Shown piece by piece: positions 31,909 to 41,733 of a stretch of DNA of 64,000 nt (positions are counted from its first letter, which is position 1; every line of letters starts with the position of its first letter). Source of the stretch: Natronospira elongata (lineage in GTDB: Bacteria; Pseudomonadota; Gammaproteobacteria; Natronospirales; Natronospiraceae). Both the position numbers and the translations under genes were made by a program. Location: positions 28,841 to 92,840 of the forward strand of contig NZ_JAYGII010000008.1 in NCBI RefSeq assembly GCF_034931365.1, in the 5' to 3' direction. Below the pieces are notes generated by a model. It was not told where the DNA came from, made no database searches, and worked only from the letters and a program-made list of their open reading frames with translations.

Positions 31909-34221
31909 CTACCACGGGGTGGGGTTCGGCCGTGGCCGGTGCAGGGGCAAGCCCAGGGTCAGAAAGAAGCCCCGCCGGGATTGTTCTGAATGCGTTGCCC
32001 CGAGCAGAACCGGCCCCAGGGGCGTATCGGCCCCCATGAATATTTTGGCGCCGGTGAAGAGTTCGCTGCTGCTGACACCTTCGCCATGCTGCCAGGCACC
32101 GCCGAGGGACAGCCCGGCACCGGCATACATTCCCCCGCCCTCGGTGGGTATCTCGTTGCCACCGAGACGCCGGAACCAGACACCCCGCAGACTGCCTATC
32201 CGATCACCCCGGAGCTCGTCGGTGCCCAGGCCGCTGAGGGACAGGGGGCCACCCAGCCGAAATTGTTGCTGGAAAGGCAGGGGCGCATCGGCCTGCCCCC
32301 ATTCCCCGGCAAGCATGAAGCGGTGTGCCCCGGCATGCCGATACAAGGCGTACTCCAGAGCCGTTCGGCGAAAGGCCTGATCTGCTCCAAAGCCGGTCAA
32401 CGAGCGGTCCATTTCCAGTAATAGCGCTTCCCCGTGCGACGGCCATTGGGCCTGATCCAGACGATCCCAGCCGATCAGCAGACGCAGCCCGCCAGTTTCC
32501 CGCTCCAGTCCCGGCGGCCCTTGCAACCCCGTCCGTTGCTCGGACGACAGGCGTCCACGATAGGCACCCAGACGCAGCTCACCATCACGGGCAATACGCT
32601 GACCAAAATCGACGCCGACCCGGCTTTCCCTAAGCCCCAGTTCGGCCACTCGACTGCCAGCCTCCCAGGCCGGAATGGTGGTTGCCTGGTGGTGCCCCAG
32701 CAAGGACAGGAATTGATAGCCCCGAGCCGAAAAGGGCTGATGGAATTCAGTCCGCAGTGCTCGCGTATGCCCCAACTGTAGTTCACTCAGTAATTCGCCC
32801 CCCAGGCGATTCAGCCCCGGAAGACGGTGGCCGAGTCGCAGGTTATAGCGGGCATCGCCATCAAACGGGTCAAACACCTCCAGTCCGGCGCGGAGATGGT
32901 GGGGACCACGCTCGTGCTCCTGCACGTCAATCCGCAGCCGCACCCCCTCATCCAACTCGGCCACCTGAAAGTCAACGCTCTCGATCTCCCCCAGACGCTG
33001 CAAGCGCCCGAGGTCGGACTGCAGACGATCCAGGGACAGGGGTTCCCCCAGAGAGCTCTCCACCAGGGCCCTTAATCGGCGTTCGGAGAGCTGCCGCATG
33101 CCGACAAATTCCAGTTCCTTCAATTCTCCCAGTTCCCGGACCGGCAGCCGCTGGCGGGCCTGCCAGCGGCCGTAGTCCGAATCCGGCAGAGACAAGGCCT
33201 GCAGTCCAGCGCTGACGGCACGAGCCGCCTCCTCCCCGACCTCAGCCGCCTCGACGGTCCGATGGAAGGCCTGGGGGCCTATGTCCACCACCTGGGGCTC
33301 GATCAGAACATCCTGGGACTCCAGGAGGTCCAGCGAGGATTGCACGGTCCGGTGAACGATCAGCGTCGTTACCTGCCCTGAAATGGCAAAAATATCGTCG
33401 AGACGCTGGCGCTCATCCAGTCGGCCACTGACATTGACGGCAATGATGATATCCGCCCCCAGGTCCAGGGCCGTCTCTACCGGCAGATTCTCGACCAGGC
33501 CGCCATCCACAAGGAGCCTGTCCTCGATGGTCACCGGCGCGAAGACACCGGGCACGGACATGCTGGCGCGGATGGCCTGGGACAGACGACCACGATTGAT
33601 GACGACCTTCTCTGCCTTCTCCAGATCCGCGGCCACCGCCCGAAACGGGATTGGCAGCTCATCAAAGTCCCTCAGGGCCGCCGAGCGAAGCGTCGCTTTT
33701 TCCAGTATGAAAGAGAGATTGCGTCCCTCGATCAGTGCCCGCGGCAGGCGAAGACCGCCGTCGGTCAGGCCGATCTGCAGGTCGAACAGGAAACGCTCGT
33801 CATTCTCCTTTTCCCGCCAGGGCAGATCCCGCCGAGGCAAGCGATCCGAAAGGGCAACGTCCCAATCCATGTCCGCCAGCCATTGCTCAATTTCCTCCGG
33901 CCCCCAACCACTGGCATAAAGACCCCCAATGATTGCGCCGCCACTGGTCCCGACAATCAAGTCCACTGGCACCTGATACTCTTCAAGCACCCGAATCACG
34001 CCCAGATGGGCCCCACCCCGGGCGCCACCGCCGCTCAGCACCAGAGCAATTTTCGGCCGCTCGCCTTCCGCCTCATTGGCACTGTCGCTGTCCTCAGCCA
34101 AGGCCGAGCGCGGAACCACGCCGAGGATGAGCATGACTAACAGCAGACAGCTGGTCATGAGCGTCGTTAGCGGCGGCAAGCCGCCGGTCAACAGGTACCC
34201 AGACCGGGATTTATTTGTCAT
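31909..34221 (-). CDS. Type Vd autotransporter: patatin-like phospholipase with POTRA and beta-barrel
   Basis: A surface or secreted lipase of the PlpD type (770 aa). A hydrophobic signal segment near residues 20-45 is followed by a patatin domain (about 55-330) with LVLSGGGARGGAHLGVIR, nucleophile GTSGGA and DGGLVENLP. One POTRA-like domain (about 370-440, ELEFVGMRQLSERRLRALVE) and a 16-strand-size BamA-family barrel follow. The last strand is GFFLTLGLPL, with a short tail. PlpD of Pseudomonas has the same order and size. No clear ribosome site: ATG 34221 or 34233. Divergent from the NfeD gene. Confidence 0.9.
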   Translation of the reverse strand: MTNKSRSGYLLTGGLPPLTTLMTSCLLLVMLILGVVPRSALAEDSDSANEAEGERPKIALVLSGGGARGGAHLGVIRVLEEYQVPVDLIVGTSGGAIIGGLYASGWGPEEIEQWLADMDWDVALSDRLPRRDLPWREKENDERFLFDLQIGLTDGGLRLPRALIEGRNLSFILEKATLRSAALRDFDELPIPFRAVAADLEKAEKVVINRGRLSQAIRASMSVPGVFAPVTIEDRLLVDGGLVENLPVETALDLGADIIIAVNVSGRLDERQRLDDIFAISGQVTTLIVHRTVQSSLDLLESQDVLIEPQVVDIGPQAFHRTVEAAEVGEEAARAVSAGLQALSLPDSDYGRWQARQRLPVRELGELKELEFVGMRQLSERRLRALVESSLGEPLSLDRLQSDLGRLQRLGEIESVDFQVAELDEGVRLRIDVQEHERGPHHLRAGLEVFDPFDGDARYNLRLGHRLPGLNRLGGELLSELQLGHTRALRTEFHQPFSARGYQFLSLLGHHQATTIPAWEAGSRVAELGLRESRVGVDFGQRIARDGELRLGAYRGRLSSEQRTGLQGPPGLERETGGLRLLIGWDRLDQAQWPSHGEALLLEMDRSLTGFGADQAFRRTALEYALYRHAGAHRFMLAGEWGQADAPLPFQQQFRLGGPLSLSGLGTDELRGDRIGSLRGVWFRRLGGNEIPTEGGGMYAGAGLSLGGAWQHGEGVSSSELFTGAKIFMGADTPLGPVLLGATHSEQSRRGFFLTLGLPLHRPRPNPTPW

Positions 34222-34277
34222 CGCTGGCCCCATTGTGCTTTTATGGTCGCTGTCCGATCCGCATCCACGGTGTCAAC

Positions 34278-35678
34278 ATGAGAGTCAGGCAATTCACCGC
34301 AGGTCTTATCTCCCTGGCAGCCGGCATGCTGCTGGTCCTCGCCGCCGCTCTCGGTACCGGTCAGAGCGATGCTCGCGCCGGGACTGGCGGCAACGCAATG
34401 ATCCTCACGGTCGATGGTCCCATCGGGCCCGCCACACTGGATTACCTCCGCCGGGGCATCGAGAAGGCCGAGGAGGAGCGTTACGCCTTCGTCATCATCG
34501 AGATGGATACCCCGGGCGGTCTCGTGGACACCACCCGTGACATCAACAAGGCCATTCTCTCCGCTGACATTCCCGTTGTCACCTTCGTCTACCCTTCAGG
34601 TTCCCGGGCAGCCAGTGCCGGCACTTACATCATGTATGCCAGCCATGTCGCGGCCATGGCTCCGGCCACATCCCTTGGCGCTGCCACCCCGGTGGGCCTG
34701 GGCGGGCCGGGCGCGCCTGGCCCCGAGGAAGAAGAGGGTGAGGATGGCGAGGAGCGTGCACCGGAGCCGCGCACGGACGCCGAGCGCAAGGCCATCAACG
34801 ACGCGGTCAGCTACATTCGTGGCCTGGCCGAACAGCGCGGTCGCAATGCGGACTGGGCCGAAAAAGCCGTCCGCGAGGCCGCAACCCTGGGTGCCCGCGA
34901 GGCCCTTGAGCAGAACGTCATCGATATTGTGGCCAGTGACCACGAAGACCTGCTCCGCCAGATGGATGGCATGGAGGTGGAGATCGCCTCCGGCAGCCTG
35001 CGGCTCAACACCGAAAACATCAATCTGGAGCGCCATGACCCGGACTGGCGCACCGAACTGCTGAGTGTATTGACCAACCCCACCGTTGCCTATCTGCTCA
35101 TGCTGATTGGCATCTACGGCCTGATCTTCGAAGGCTACAACCCGGGCGCCATTGTTCCCGGCGTAGTCGGCGCCATCTGCCTCCTGCTGGCCCTGTTTGC
35201 CTTCCAGATCCTGCCGGTCAACTACGCCGGCTTCGCCCTGATTGCGTTGGGGCTGATATTGATAATCAGCGAAGCCTTCGTCCCCAGCTTCGGGATATTG
35301 GGCATTGGAGGTCTTATCGCCTTTGTGATTGGCTCGATAATACTCATGGATACCGACGTCCCCGGATTCGGCATACCCCTGCCGGTCATCACCACTGTCA
35401 GTATCATCGGCGGGCTGCTGACCTTCTCCATTATCGGCTTCGCGCTCAGGGCACGACGATCACCGGTGGTTAGCGGGCAAGAGGAAATGGTGGGCCTGGT
35501 GGCCACTGCACGAGAGGATTTTGAGGAAACCGGCCAGATATGGGTCAGAAGCGAACTCTGGCGCGGCCGGACGGATCAGCCGGTTCGCAAGGGGGACAAG
35601 CTTCGTGTCACCGGCATAGAAGGACTGATCCTTAAAGTGACACCGCTGGAAAGCGAGTCACAGCAGACAGAGCACTGA
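34278..35678 (+). CDS. NfeD-family membrane serine protease (ClpP-class, long form)
   Basis: A 466-residue NfeD1b-type protein. A signal peptide (FTAGLISLAAGMLLVLAAAL) is followed by a periplasmic ClpP-class protease domain. It has the Ser in SRAASAGTYIMYASH and the probable catalytic Lys in DAERKAINDAVSYI. Four to six membrane helices (about 270-395) and a C-terminal OB-fold (VGLVATAREDFEETG) complete it. A Glu/Asp-rich loop sits inside the protease domain. These proteases cut the C-terminus of the slipin encoded next door, 25 bases downstream, so a membrane quality-control pair is expected. The start at 34278 gives the cleanest signal peptide. Confidence 0.92.
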   Translation: MRVRQFTAGLISLAAGMLLVLAAALGTGQSDARAGTGGNAMILTVDGPIGPATLDYLRRGIEKAEEERYAFVIIEMDTPGGLVDTTRDINKAILSADIPVVTFVYPSGSRAASAGTYIMYASHVAAMAPATSLGAATPVGLGGPGAPGPEEEEGEDGEERAPEPRTDAERKAINDAVSYIRGLAEQRGRNADWAEKAVREAATLGAREALEQNVIDIVASDHEDLLRQMDGMEVEIASGSLRLNTENINLERHDPDWRTELLSVLTNPTVAYLLMLIGIYGLIFEGYNPGAIVPGVVGAICLLLALFAFQILPVNYAGFALIALGLILIISEAFVPSFGILGIGGLIAFVIGSIILMDTDVPGFGIPLPVITTVSIIGGLLTFSIIGFALRARRSPVVSGQEEMVGLVATAREDFEETGQIWVRSELWRGRTDQPVRKGDKLRVTGIEGLILKVTPLESESQQTEH

Positions 35679-35703
35679 TTACGTTTATTCCAATCAGGAG
35701 AGG

Positions 35704-36468
35704 ATGATGACAACGTATATTCTTTTCGGCGCGATCATCTTCGTCATTCTTGTCCTCGTCAGCATGTTCAAGATCCTGAACGAGTACGAGCGTGGCGTGA
35801 TCTTCATGCTTGGCCGCTTTTACAAGGTCAAGGGCCCAGGCCTGATCATCGTGATCCCCCTCATCCAGGAAATGGTCAAGGTTGATCTTCGGACCATTGT
35901 TCTGGATGTGCCCAGCCAGGACGTGATCTCTCAGGATAACGTCTCGGTCAAGGTCAACGCGGTGATCTACTTCCGAATCATTGACCCGGAAAAAGCCGTC
36001 ATTCAGGTGGCCAACGTCTTCGACGCCACCAGTCAGTTGGCCCAGACTACCCTGCGCTCCGTGCTCGGCAAGCACGACCTGGACGAAATGCTGGCCGAGC
36101 GCGATAAACTCAACTCGGATATCCAGAGCATCCTGGACAGCCAGACTGATGCCTGGGGCATCAAGGTCACCAACGTGGAAATCAAGCACGTGGACCTGGA
36201 CGAGAGCATGATCCGGGCGATTGCCAAACAGGCCGAAGCCGAGCGTAACCGGCGCGCCAAGGTCATCCACGCCCAGGGCGAACAGCAGGCCGCCGAAACC
36301 CTGGTGGACGCCGCCAACATGCTGGTCACCAACCCCCAGGCCATGCAGCTACGCTACCTCCAGACCCTGACCGACGTGGCAGGCGAGAAGAGCTCCACCA
36401 TCGTCTTCCCCCTACCCATGGACCTGGTGGAACCCCTGATGAACAAGCTCAAGGGCGGCGACAAATAA
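35704..36468 (+). CDS. Slipin (stomatin/prohibitin SPFH protein)
   Basis: A 254-residue membrane-anchored SPFH/band-7 protein. An N-terminal hydrophobic hairpin (YILFGAIIFVILVLVSMF) is followed by EYERGVIFMLGRF and PGLIIVIPLIQ, a band-7 core with QDNVSVKVNAVIYFRI, and a coiled coil (KQAEAERNRRAKVIHAQGEQQAAE). The C-terminus includes SSTIVFPLPMDL, the hydrophobic region that partner NfeD proteases cleave. Such proteins oligomerise in membrane microdomains. AGGAG precedes two consecutive ATG codons; the second (35707) may be used. It forms a two-gene operon with the NfeD gene. Confidence 0.95.
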   Translation: MMTTYILFGAIIFVILVLVSMFKILNEYERGVIFMLGRFYKVKGPGLIIVIPLIQEMVKVDLRTIVLDVPSQDVISQDNVSVKVNAVIYFRIIDPEKAVIQVANVFDATSQLAQTTLRSVLGKHDLDEMLAERDKLNSDIQSILDSQTDAWGIKVTNVEIKHVDLDESMIRAIAKQAEAERNRRAKVIHAQGEQQAAETLVDAANMLVTNPQAMQLRYLQTLTDVAGEKSSTIVFPLPMDLVEPLMNKLKGGDK

Positions 36469-36495
36469 TTTCTGCGTCGCAAGCATCAGAAACGA

Positions 36496-36523
36496 GACCG
36501 CGCCTTTGGCGCGGTCTTTTTTT
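36496..36523 (+). terminator. Rho-independent terminator after slipin
   Basis: GACCGCGCC and GGCGCGGTC pair around a TTT loop and are followed by seven T, 27 bases after the stop codon. It ends the nfeD-slipin operon. Confidence 0.93.
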
Positions 36524-36805
36524 GCCTCGCGCAGAGGGCGCCAAGGGCGCAAAGGGGTTTTATTTTCTTAGCGTCTTTGCGTCTTTGCGTGAGGCCAACC
36601 CCGGGCAGACTCCGGCACCTCGCCCCCAGAAAGCAGGCCCCATCCAGCCCCAAGCACGCCCCCAATAACCCTCAGCGCTCTTAACGCCCTCTGCGCGAGG
36701 CAAAACCCAGCCCTCCGCAGGCACCAAGCTATCAGAAAACTGTACGATGCAAATCCTGGGCACCAACCCACAATAGCTCAGCGCCTCCGCGTCTCTGCGC
36801 GAACC
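36524..36805. repeat. Cluster of four related GC-rich intergenic repeats
   Basis: Four copies of a roughly 30-base unit lie between slipin and degV. Three read towards the plus strand, of the form CT(T/C)AGCGC..TGCGCGAGGC, at 36567-36595, 36671-36701 and 36777-36805. One is inverted at 36524-36555. The first two form an imperfect hairpin. Translated, they give K-D-A-K-T-like and R-R-D-A-E-A-like peptides seen in spurious frames of many genomes, the mark of a dispersed non-coding repeat. No gene is supported in this 290-base stretch. Confidence 0.7.
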
Positions 36806-36812
36806 ACAAACC

Positions 36813-37748
36813 TCACTCTTTCTTGATATAGGCAAGGGAGAAGGACCCAGGCCCGACGTTGATGCCGGCGGTGGTGCTCATCACCGCTAGCATGGTTTCC
36901 ACGCCGTGCTTCTTGGCCAGACGAGTCAACTCCATGTATTTGGGATTCTTCTTGATCTTCTCCGGGTTGCCGGCGTAGCTCATGCAAATGGTCTTGGTCT
37001 CGAGCTCATCGTTGCGGATCTTCTCCATGGTGTCATCCATGAGCACGCCCAGGGCATTCTCAAAACCCTGAATCTTCTTGATGGCTTCACTTTCGCCCCG
37101 GTTCATCTGGATGATCGGTTTCATGTCCAGCGCCGAACCCAGCTTGAAGCTGAGCCAGCCCACGCTCTTGTCGCCCTTCTTGCGGCCCCGGTTGTAGACG
37201 TATTGCAGATCCTCGGGAATCAGATAGGCGTAAACCCGTTCGCTCAGATCATCCACCGCCGGGCGAAGTTTCTCCAGTGGCATTTCTTCCTTTCGGATCA
37301 GTCGCAGGGTCTCGTGAGTCAGGACCGCCTGGCCGGTAAACAGGGTCTTGCTGTCCAGCACACGCATGGCAAAAGGGTTGCTTATGCCATGCTCTTCCCG
37401 GACCGCCTTGTATTCATTCATCACCGCGTAGGAAGCCTGGTTGGCATTCTCAAAGGTGGGACTGCGGGACTTGGTCACGGTCAGGACCAGAGCCCGGTCA
37501 TACTCCAGCACCAGTTTTTCCAGGAAGAGTTTCTTGATCTCTTCCACGCTGGGCGGTTCAGTCTCCGCGTCCGTATCCGGATTATTCAGATAGCGCTGGT
37601 AGAAGCGCATGGTGGCCTGGGGATCACGTTCGTCGACGAATAGTTCGTCGCCGAAATGCAGGCGAATGGGAAGGATCTGCAGGCCGTACTTGTCGATGTA
37701 GCTTCTCGGCAGATCACAGGCGGAATCAACCACGACACCGATTTTCAT
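36813..37748 (-). CDS. DegV family fatty-acid-binding protein
   Basis: A 311-residue DegV-fold protein, with the typical start MKIGVVVDSACDLPRSYIDKYG, the ILPIRLHFGDE strand and a second lobe containing YAYLIPEDLQYVYNRGR and LSFKLGSALDMKPIIQ. DegV proteins bind a fatty acid; in Firmicutes they pair with FakA kinase. No FakA-like DAK gene is visible here, and DegV proteins are less usual in Gammaproteobacteria. AAGGAG seven bases upstream fixes the start. It lies 100 bases downstream of hrpA on the same strand. Confidence 0.87.
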   Translation of the reverse strand: MKIGVVVDSACDLPRSYIDKYGLQILPIRLHFGDELFVDERDPQATMRFYQRYLNNPDTDAETEPPSVEEIKKLFLEKLVLEYDRALVLTVTKSRSPTFENANQASYAVMNEYKAVREEHGISNPFAMRVLDSKTLFTGQAVLTHETLRLIRKEEMPLEKLRPAVDDLSERVYAYLIPEDLQYVYNRGRKKGDKSVGWLSFKLGSALDMKPIIQMNRGESEAIKKIQGFENALGVLMDDTMEKIRNDELETKTICMSYAGNPEKIKKNPKYMELTRLAKKHGVETMLAVMSTTAGINVGPGSFSLAYIKKE

Positions 37749-37848
37749 ACCCGGACTCCTTCTTTATTCTTGGCCCGGCCGTGGGCTTGGCCGGCAGGCG
37801 ATTGATTGCTTAGCCAATCCAGCTTACTGCGAGCCGCGCCGGATTGCA

Positions 37849-40800
37849 TCACCCTCGGGCATTTTCCACCTCATCCCAGGCGGCCTGAAGCCGTTTGGGA
37901 GAGACCGGTTCCCGGGTACCCAGCTCCTGGGCAAACAGGGACACCCGGTACTCCTCGATCAGCCAGCGGTAACGGGCAAGCGCCGGTCGACCCTGCAGCT
38001 GCCCCGGCTCTTCGACCCGCTGCCGCAGCCTCTCCCACCAGGGACGTATTTCGGCGGCCAGTCTGGGGTCCCGGGGGTTGCCCTGCTGGAGCTTGTCCAG
38101 GCGGCGGTGGATTGCCTCCAGGTAGCGCGGATATTCTGCCAGTTGCTCTGGGGGCACCTGGGCCAGAAACCCGGGAAAGAGCAGAAAATCCAACTGCTCA
38201 CCCAGCTCCCGGCCGGCCTTGAGCAGGACGGGATTCAGCTTCCCTCCCAACTGGCGGCGAATATCGGCGTGTTTCTCCAGCACCTCCCCAAGGATAGCCT
38301 GCCAGCGCTCACCCGCCGCAATTACCTTCGGCGCCCCACGCCGGCACAGCTGCTCGAAATCCTCTGACTGCCGTGGCAGCTCGACCTCACCCAGCACCGC
38401 TTCATCAAAGGCCAGTCGGGCCACGGCCTCGCGCAGCTCCTGCTCGGTGCCCAATTTGCGAAAACGCAGGGCCAGACGATTCATGCCGCCCAATCCCCGG
38501 ATGGCATCGGCCTGTTGCTTCAATCGAAACATGGCCAGACGCCTGACCCCGGCCCGGCTCATGGCCTCGGCAACTGCCCGGTCATCGTGCAGGACCAGGC
38601 TGGCCTCGCTTTCTTCATCTCGCAACGCCGGGTAGACATTGAGGCGGACGCCGTGGCGCTCCACCTCCACTTGCTCGGGCATGTCGCCGAAGTCCCACTC
38701 GCGAGTGCTTCGCGCTGGCCACTCGCGGCTGCCTTGCTCGCCAAAGGATTCACTGGCGCGGTGGCCATGACGATCCCGCAGGGCCTCCAGGCCCTCGCTC
38801 TCCTCAATGATGCGGCCGTCTCCATCCACCAGGCGGATGCCCATCCGCAGGTGATCGGGCAGCTGCTCTTCGCGCCAGTCGTCAGGCTGAATGTCGACGC
38901 CGGTCACGCGCTTGAGCTGGCGAGCCAGTGCCTGCGTCATCGCTTCTCCCGGCTCCATGCCGCCCAGGCCCGCGGCGGCAAAATCCGGAGCCGGCACGAA
39001 CTGTTTTCTCAGAGTCTTGGGCAGCGAACGGATCAAGGCGGTGGCCCGCTCCTCCCGCCAGCCGGGGATCATCCAGTCCAGTTCGGCCTGATCCAGTTGA
39101 TTGATCAGCGCCAGGGGCAGCACCAGGGTGGCACCGTCACGCTCACCGCCTGGATCGAAATGGTATTCCACCGAGACCGGAATGCCCTGGATGCGGACAT
39201 GATCGGGGAAAGCGTCTTCAAGATTGTCCACCTCCCGGGTCATCACATCCGATCGGCGCATGCGCAATGTCGCATCAGCCGACTGCCCTTCCCGCTTGAG
39301 CCAGGCACGCAAGGCGGACCAGTCATGGACGTCTTCCGGCAGGCGCTGGGAATAGAAGGCCGCCAAGTCCTGCTCATCTCGGAGCAGGTCACGACGGCGA
39401 CGCTTGGCCTCCAGCTCCTGCACTTCCTCCACCAGAGCCAGATTGTGCTTGAGAAAGGCCGGCTCGGAGGGCAGTTCACCTGGCACCAGGCCTTCGCGGA
39501 TGAAGACCTCCCGCGCCTCGGCGGGACGGACCCGGCCGAAATTGATCCGGCGACGCCCCACCAGGTCGAGCCCGAAAAGACTGACCCGCTCGAAGCCACC
39601 GACCCGCCCCTTGCGGGCCTGCCAATGAGGTTCGAAATACTCCCGCTTGACGATGTGCGCCGCCGCCTGCTCGATCCAGGCCGGCTCCACCCCGGCCACG
39701 GTGCGCGCGAACAGTCGAGAGGTCTGGACCAGTTCGGCGGCCATGATCCACTTGGGGGCCTTCTGAAACAGAGCCGAGCCCGGGAACACCCAGAACGCTT
39801 GTCCTCGCGGCCCCTCATAGGCGTGTCCCTCACCCTTGCGGCCAACCTGGGTCAATAGGCCGGCCAGCAGGGCCCTATGGATCTCCGGGTATTCAGCAGC
39901 CTGCTCATTGCCGCGCAGTCCCATGTCCCGAAGCGCCAGGCGCAACTGCCGCAACAGATCCCCCCACTCCTCCATCCGCATTGGCGCCAGAAACTGCCGG
40001 CGCGCCCACTTGCGGCGCTGATTGCGAGAGAGCTGGCCGGTCTCCCGGCGATAGCGACGCCAGAGATTCAGCAGCGCCAGAAAGTCGGATTTCGGATCCG
40101 CATCCACGGCATGTGCCTCGTCCGCTGCCTCGCGGGCGTTGCTGGGCCGCTCGCGTGGATCCTGAATACTGAGGGCGGCCACAATGACCAGAACCTCGGA
40201 CAGGGATCCCAGTTGAGCCGCCTCAAGCAGCATCCGCCCCTGACGCGGATCCACCGGCAGGCGCGCCATCTTGCGACCGTCCTCGGTCAGACGCCGATTG
40301 GCGTCCAGTGCCTTCAGCTCTTCCAGCAGGCGAAAGCCGTCGCGGATCAGGCCGGCTTCCGGCGGGTCCACAAAGGGGAAATCATCCGGGTCGCCCAGCT
40401 TGAGCAGGCGCATCTGCAGGATCACGCTGGCCAGATTGCTGCGCTGAATCTCGGGTTCGGTGAACTCCGGCCGGGACTCGAAATCCGCTTCCGAATAGAG
40501 ACGAACACAGATGCCCGGCCCCAGGCGGCCGCAGCGACCGGCACGCTGATTGGCACTGGCTTGCGAGACGCCTTCTATGGGCAATCGCTGAACCTTGCTC
40601 TTGTAGCTGTAGCGGCTCAGTCGGACCAGACCGGAATCGATCACATAGCGAATCCCCGGCACAGTCAGGGAGGTTTCGGCCACATTGGTGGCCAGCACCA
40701 CCCGGCGACTGCGCCCGTCGGGCCGAAACACCCGGTCCTGGTCCTTCGATGACAGACGCCCGTAGAGCGGCAGAATCTCCACATTGCGAAACTGCTGGCG

Positions 40801-41715
40801 GCGCAGGTATTCAGCCGCATCCCGAATCTCACGTTCCCCCGGCAGAAACACCAGCACGTCGCCCGGCCCTTCCCGCCACAACTCACTGAGCCCCCGTGCG
40901 ATGCCCTGCACCAGGCTGAGGTCCTCGCTGTCGCTGTCCGGATCCTCCAGGGGCCGATATCGCATTTCCACCGGATAGGTCCGACCGGAAACGCTGATTA
41001 CCGGTGCATCGGCGAAATGCCGGGAGAAGCGCTCGGTATCCAGGGTGGCCGACGTGATGATGATCTTCAGATCCGGCCGCCGGGCCATCAGGCGACGGAG
41101 ATAGCCCAGCAGGAAATCGATGTTGAGACTGCGTTCATGCGCCTCGTCGATGATGATGGCGTCGTAGGCAAGCAGATCCCGATCGGACTGGGTTTCGGCC
41201 AGCAGCATGCCGTCGGTGAGCAGCTTTACCCGGGTACGTTCACTGACCCTGTCCGCGAAGCGCACCCGGTAACCCACCAAACCACCCAGCTCGGTGCCGG
41301 TCTCCTCGGCAATGCGGGCCGCCGTGCTGCGGGCGGCCACTCGCCGCGGCTGGGTGTGGGCAATGCTGCCCCGCACGCCCAGACCCAGTTCCAGACAGAG
41401 CTTGGGCAACTGGGTGGTCTTGCCCGACCCCGTTTCACCGGCAACGATCACCACCTGATTGTCGGCGATGGCCTCGCGGATTTCGTCCCGACGCTCGCTG
41501 ACCGGCAGCTCTTCGGGATAGGCCAATCGGACATCCTGGGAGGCACGGGAGCGTGCACGGGCAATGGAGGCCTCCAGGCGTTTCTCGATCCGATCCAGTT
41601 CGGTCGCCCGGTCACGGGCCCGTCGCAGACGACTTAGTCGTTTGCTCAGCCGCCTGCGATCAAGCAGCATGCACTCATCCAGGCGGTCTTCGATCGCCGA
41701 AACAATCTCTCTCAT
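37849..41715 (-). CDS. hrpA: DEAH-box ATP-dependent RNA helicase HrpA
   Basis: A 1288-residue RNA helicase, close in size and sequence to E. coli HrpA, which resolves stalled or collided ribosomes on mRNA. The helicase core at residues 75-420 has AGETGSGKTTQLPK (motif I), TQPRRVAARS, IIDEAHERSLN (motif II), ITSATLD (III) and QRAGRCGRLGPG (VI). The HA2/OB region and the long HrpA-specific C-terminal domain follow (ARYRWLIEEYRVSLFAQELGT near the end). It starts 18 bases after mscS, the last of a run of tightly spaced minus-strand genes. Confidence 0.96.
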   Translation of the reverse strand: MREIVSAIEDRLDECMLLDRRRLSKRLSRLRRARDRATELDRIEKRLEASIARARSRASQDVRLAYPEELPVSERRDEIREAIADNQVVIVAGETGSGKTTQLPKLCLELGLGVRGSIAHTQPRRVAARSTAARIAEETGTELGGLVGYRVRFADRVSERTRVKLLTDGMLLAETQSDRDLLAYDAIIIDEAHERSLNIDFLLGYLRRLMARRPDLKIIITSATLDTERFSRHFADAPVISVSGRTYPVEMRYRPLEDPDSDSEDLSLVQGIARGLSELWREGPGDVLVFLPGEREIRDAAEYLRRQQFRNVEILPLYGRLSSKDQDRVFRPDGRSRRVVLATNVAETSLTVPGIRYVIDSGLVRLSRYSYKSKVQRLPIEGVSQASANQRAGRCGRLGPGICVRLYSEADFESRPEFTEPEIQRSNLASVILQMRLLKLGDPDDFPFVDPPEAGLIRDGFRLLEELKALDANRRLTEDGRKMARLPVDPRQGRMLLEAAQLGSLSEVLVIVAALSIQDPRERPSNAREAADEAHAVDADPKSDFLALLNLWRRYRRETGQLSRNQRRKWARRQFLAPMRMEEWGDLLRQLRLALRDMGLRGNEQAAEYPEIHRALLAGLLTQVGRKGEGHAYEGPRGQAFWVFPGSALFQKAPKWIMAAELVQTSRLFARTVAGVEPAWIEQAAAHIVKREYFEPHWQARKGRVGGFERVSLFGLDLVGRRRINFGRVRPAEAREVFIREGLVPGELPSEPAFLKHNLALVEEVQELEAKRRRRDLLRDEQDLAAFYSQRLPEDVHDWSALRAWLKREGQSADATLRMRRSDVMTREVDNLEDAFPDHVRIQGIPVSVEYHFDPGGERDGATLVLPLALINQLDQAELDWMIPGWREERATALIRSLPKTLRKQFVPAPDFAAAGLGGMEPGEAMTQALARQLKRVTGVDIQPDDWREEQLPDHLRMGIRLVDGDGRIIEESEGLEALRDRHGHRASESFGEQGSREWPARSTREWDFGDMPEQVEVERHGVRLNVYPALRDEESEASLVLHDDRAVAEAMSRAGVRRLAMFRLKQQADAIRGLGGMNRLALRFRKLGTEQELREAVARLAFDEAVLGEVELPRQSEDFEQLCRRGAPKVIAAGERWQAILGEVLEKHADIRRQLGGKLNPVLLKAGRELGEQLDFLLFPGFLAQVPPEQLAEYPRYLEAIHRRLDKLQQGNPRDPRLAAEIRPWWERLRQRVEEPGQLQGRPALARYRWLIEEYRVSLFAQELGTREPVSPKRLQAAWDEVENARG

Positions 41716-41733
41716 GAATAACTCGGAATCAGA

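Noticed and set aside
36524..36805. CRISPR-like array
   Set aside because: Units are imperfect, in both orientations, unevenly spaced, and no cas gene is present.
36560..36835. 91-codon minus-strand frame between slipin and degV
   Set aside because: Its peptide consists of translated repeat units and overlaps the degV stop; no ribosome site.
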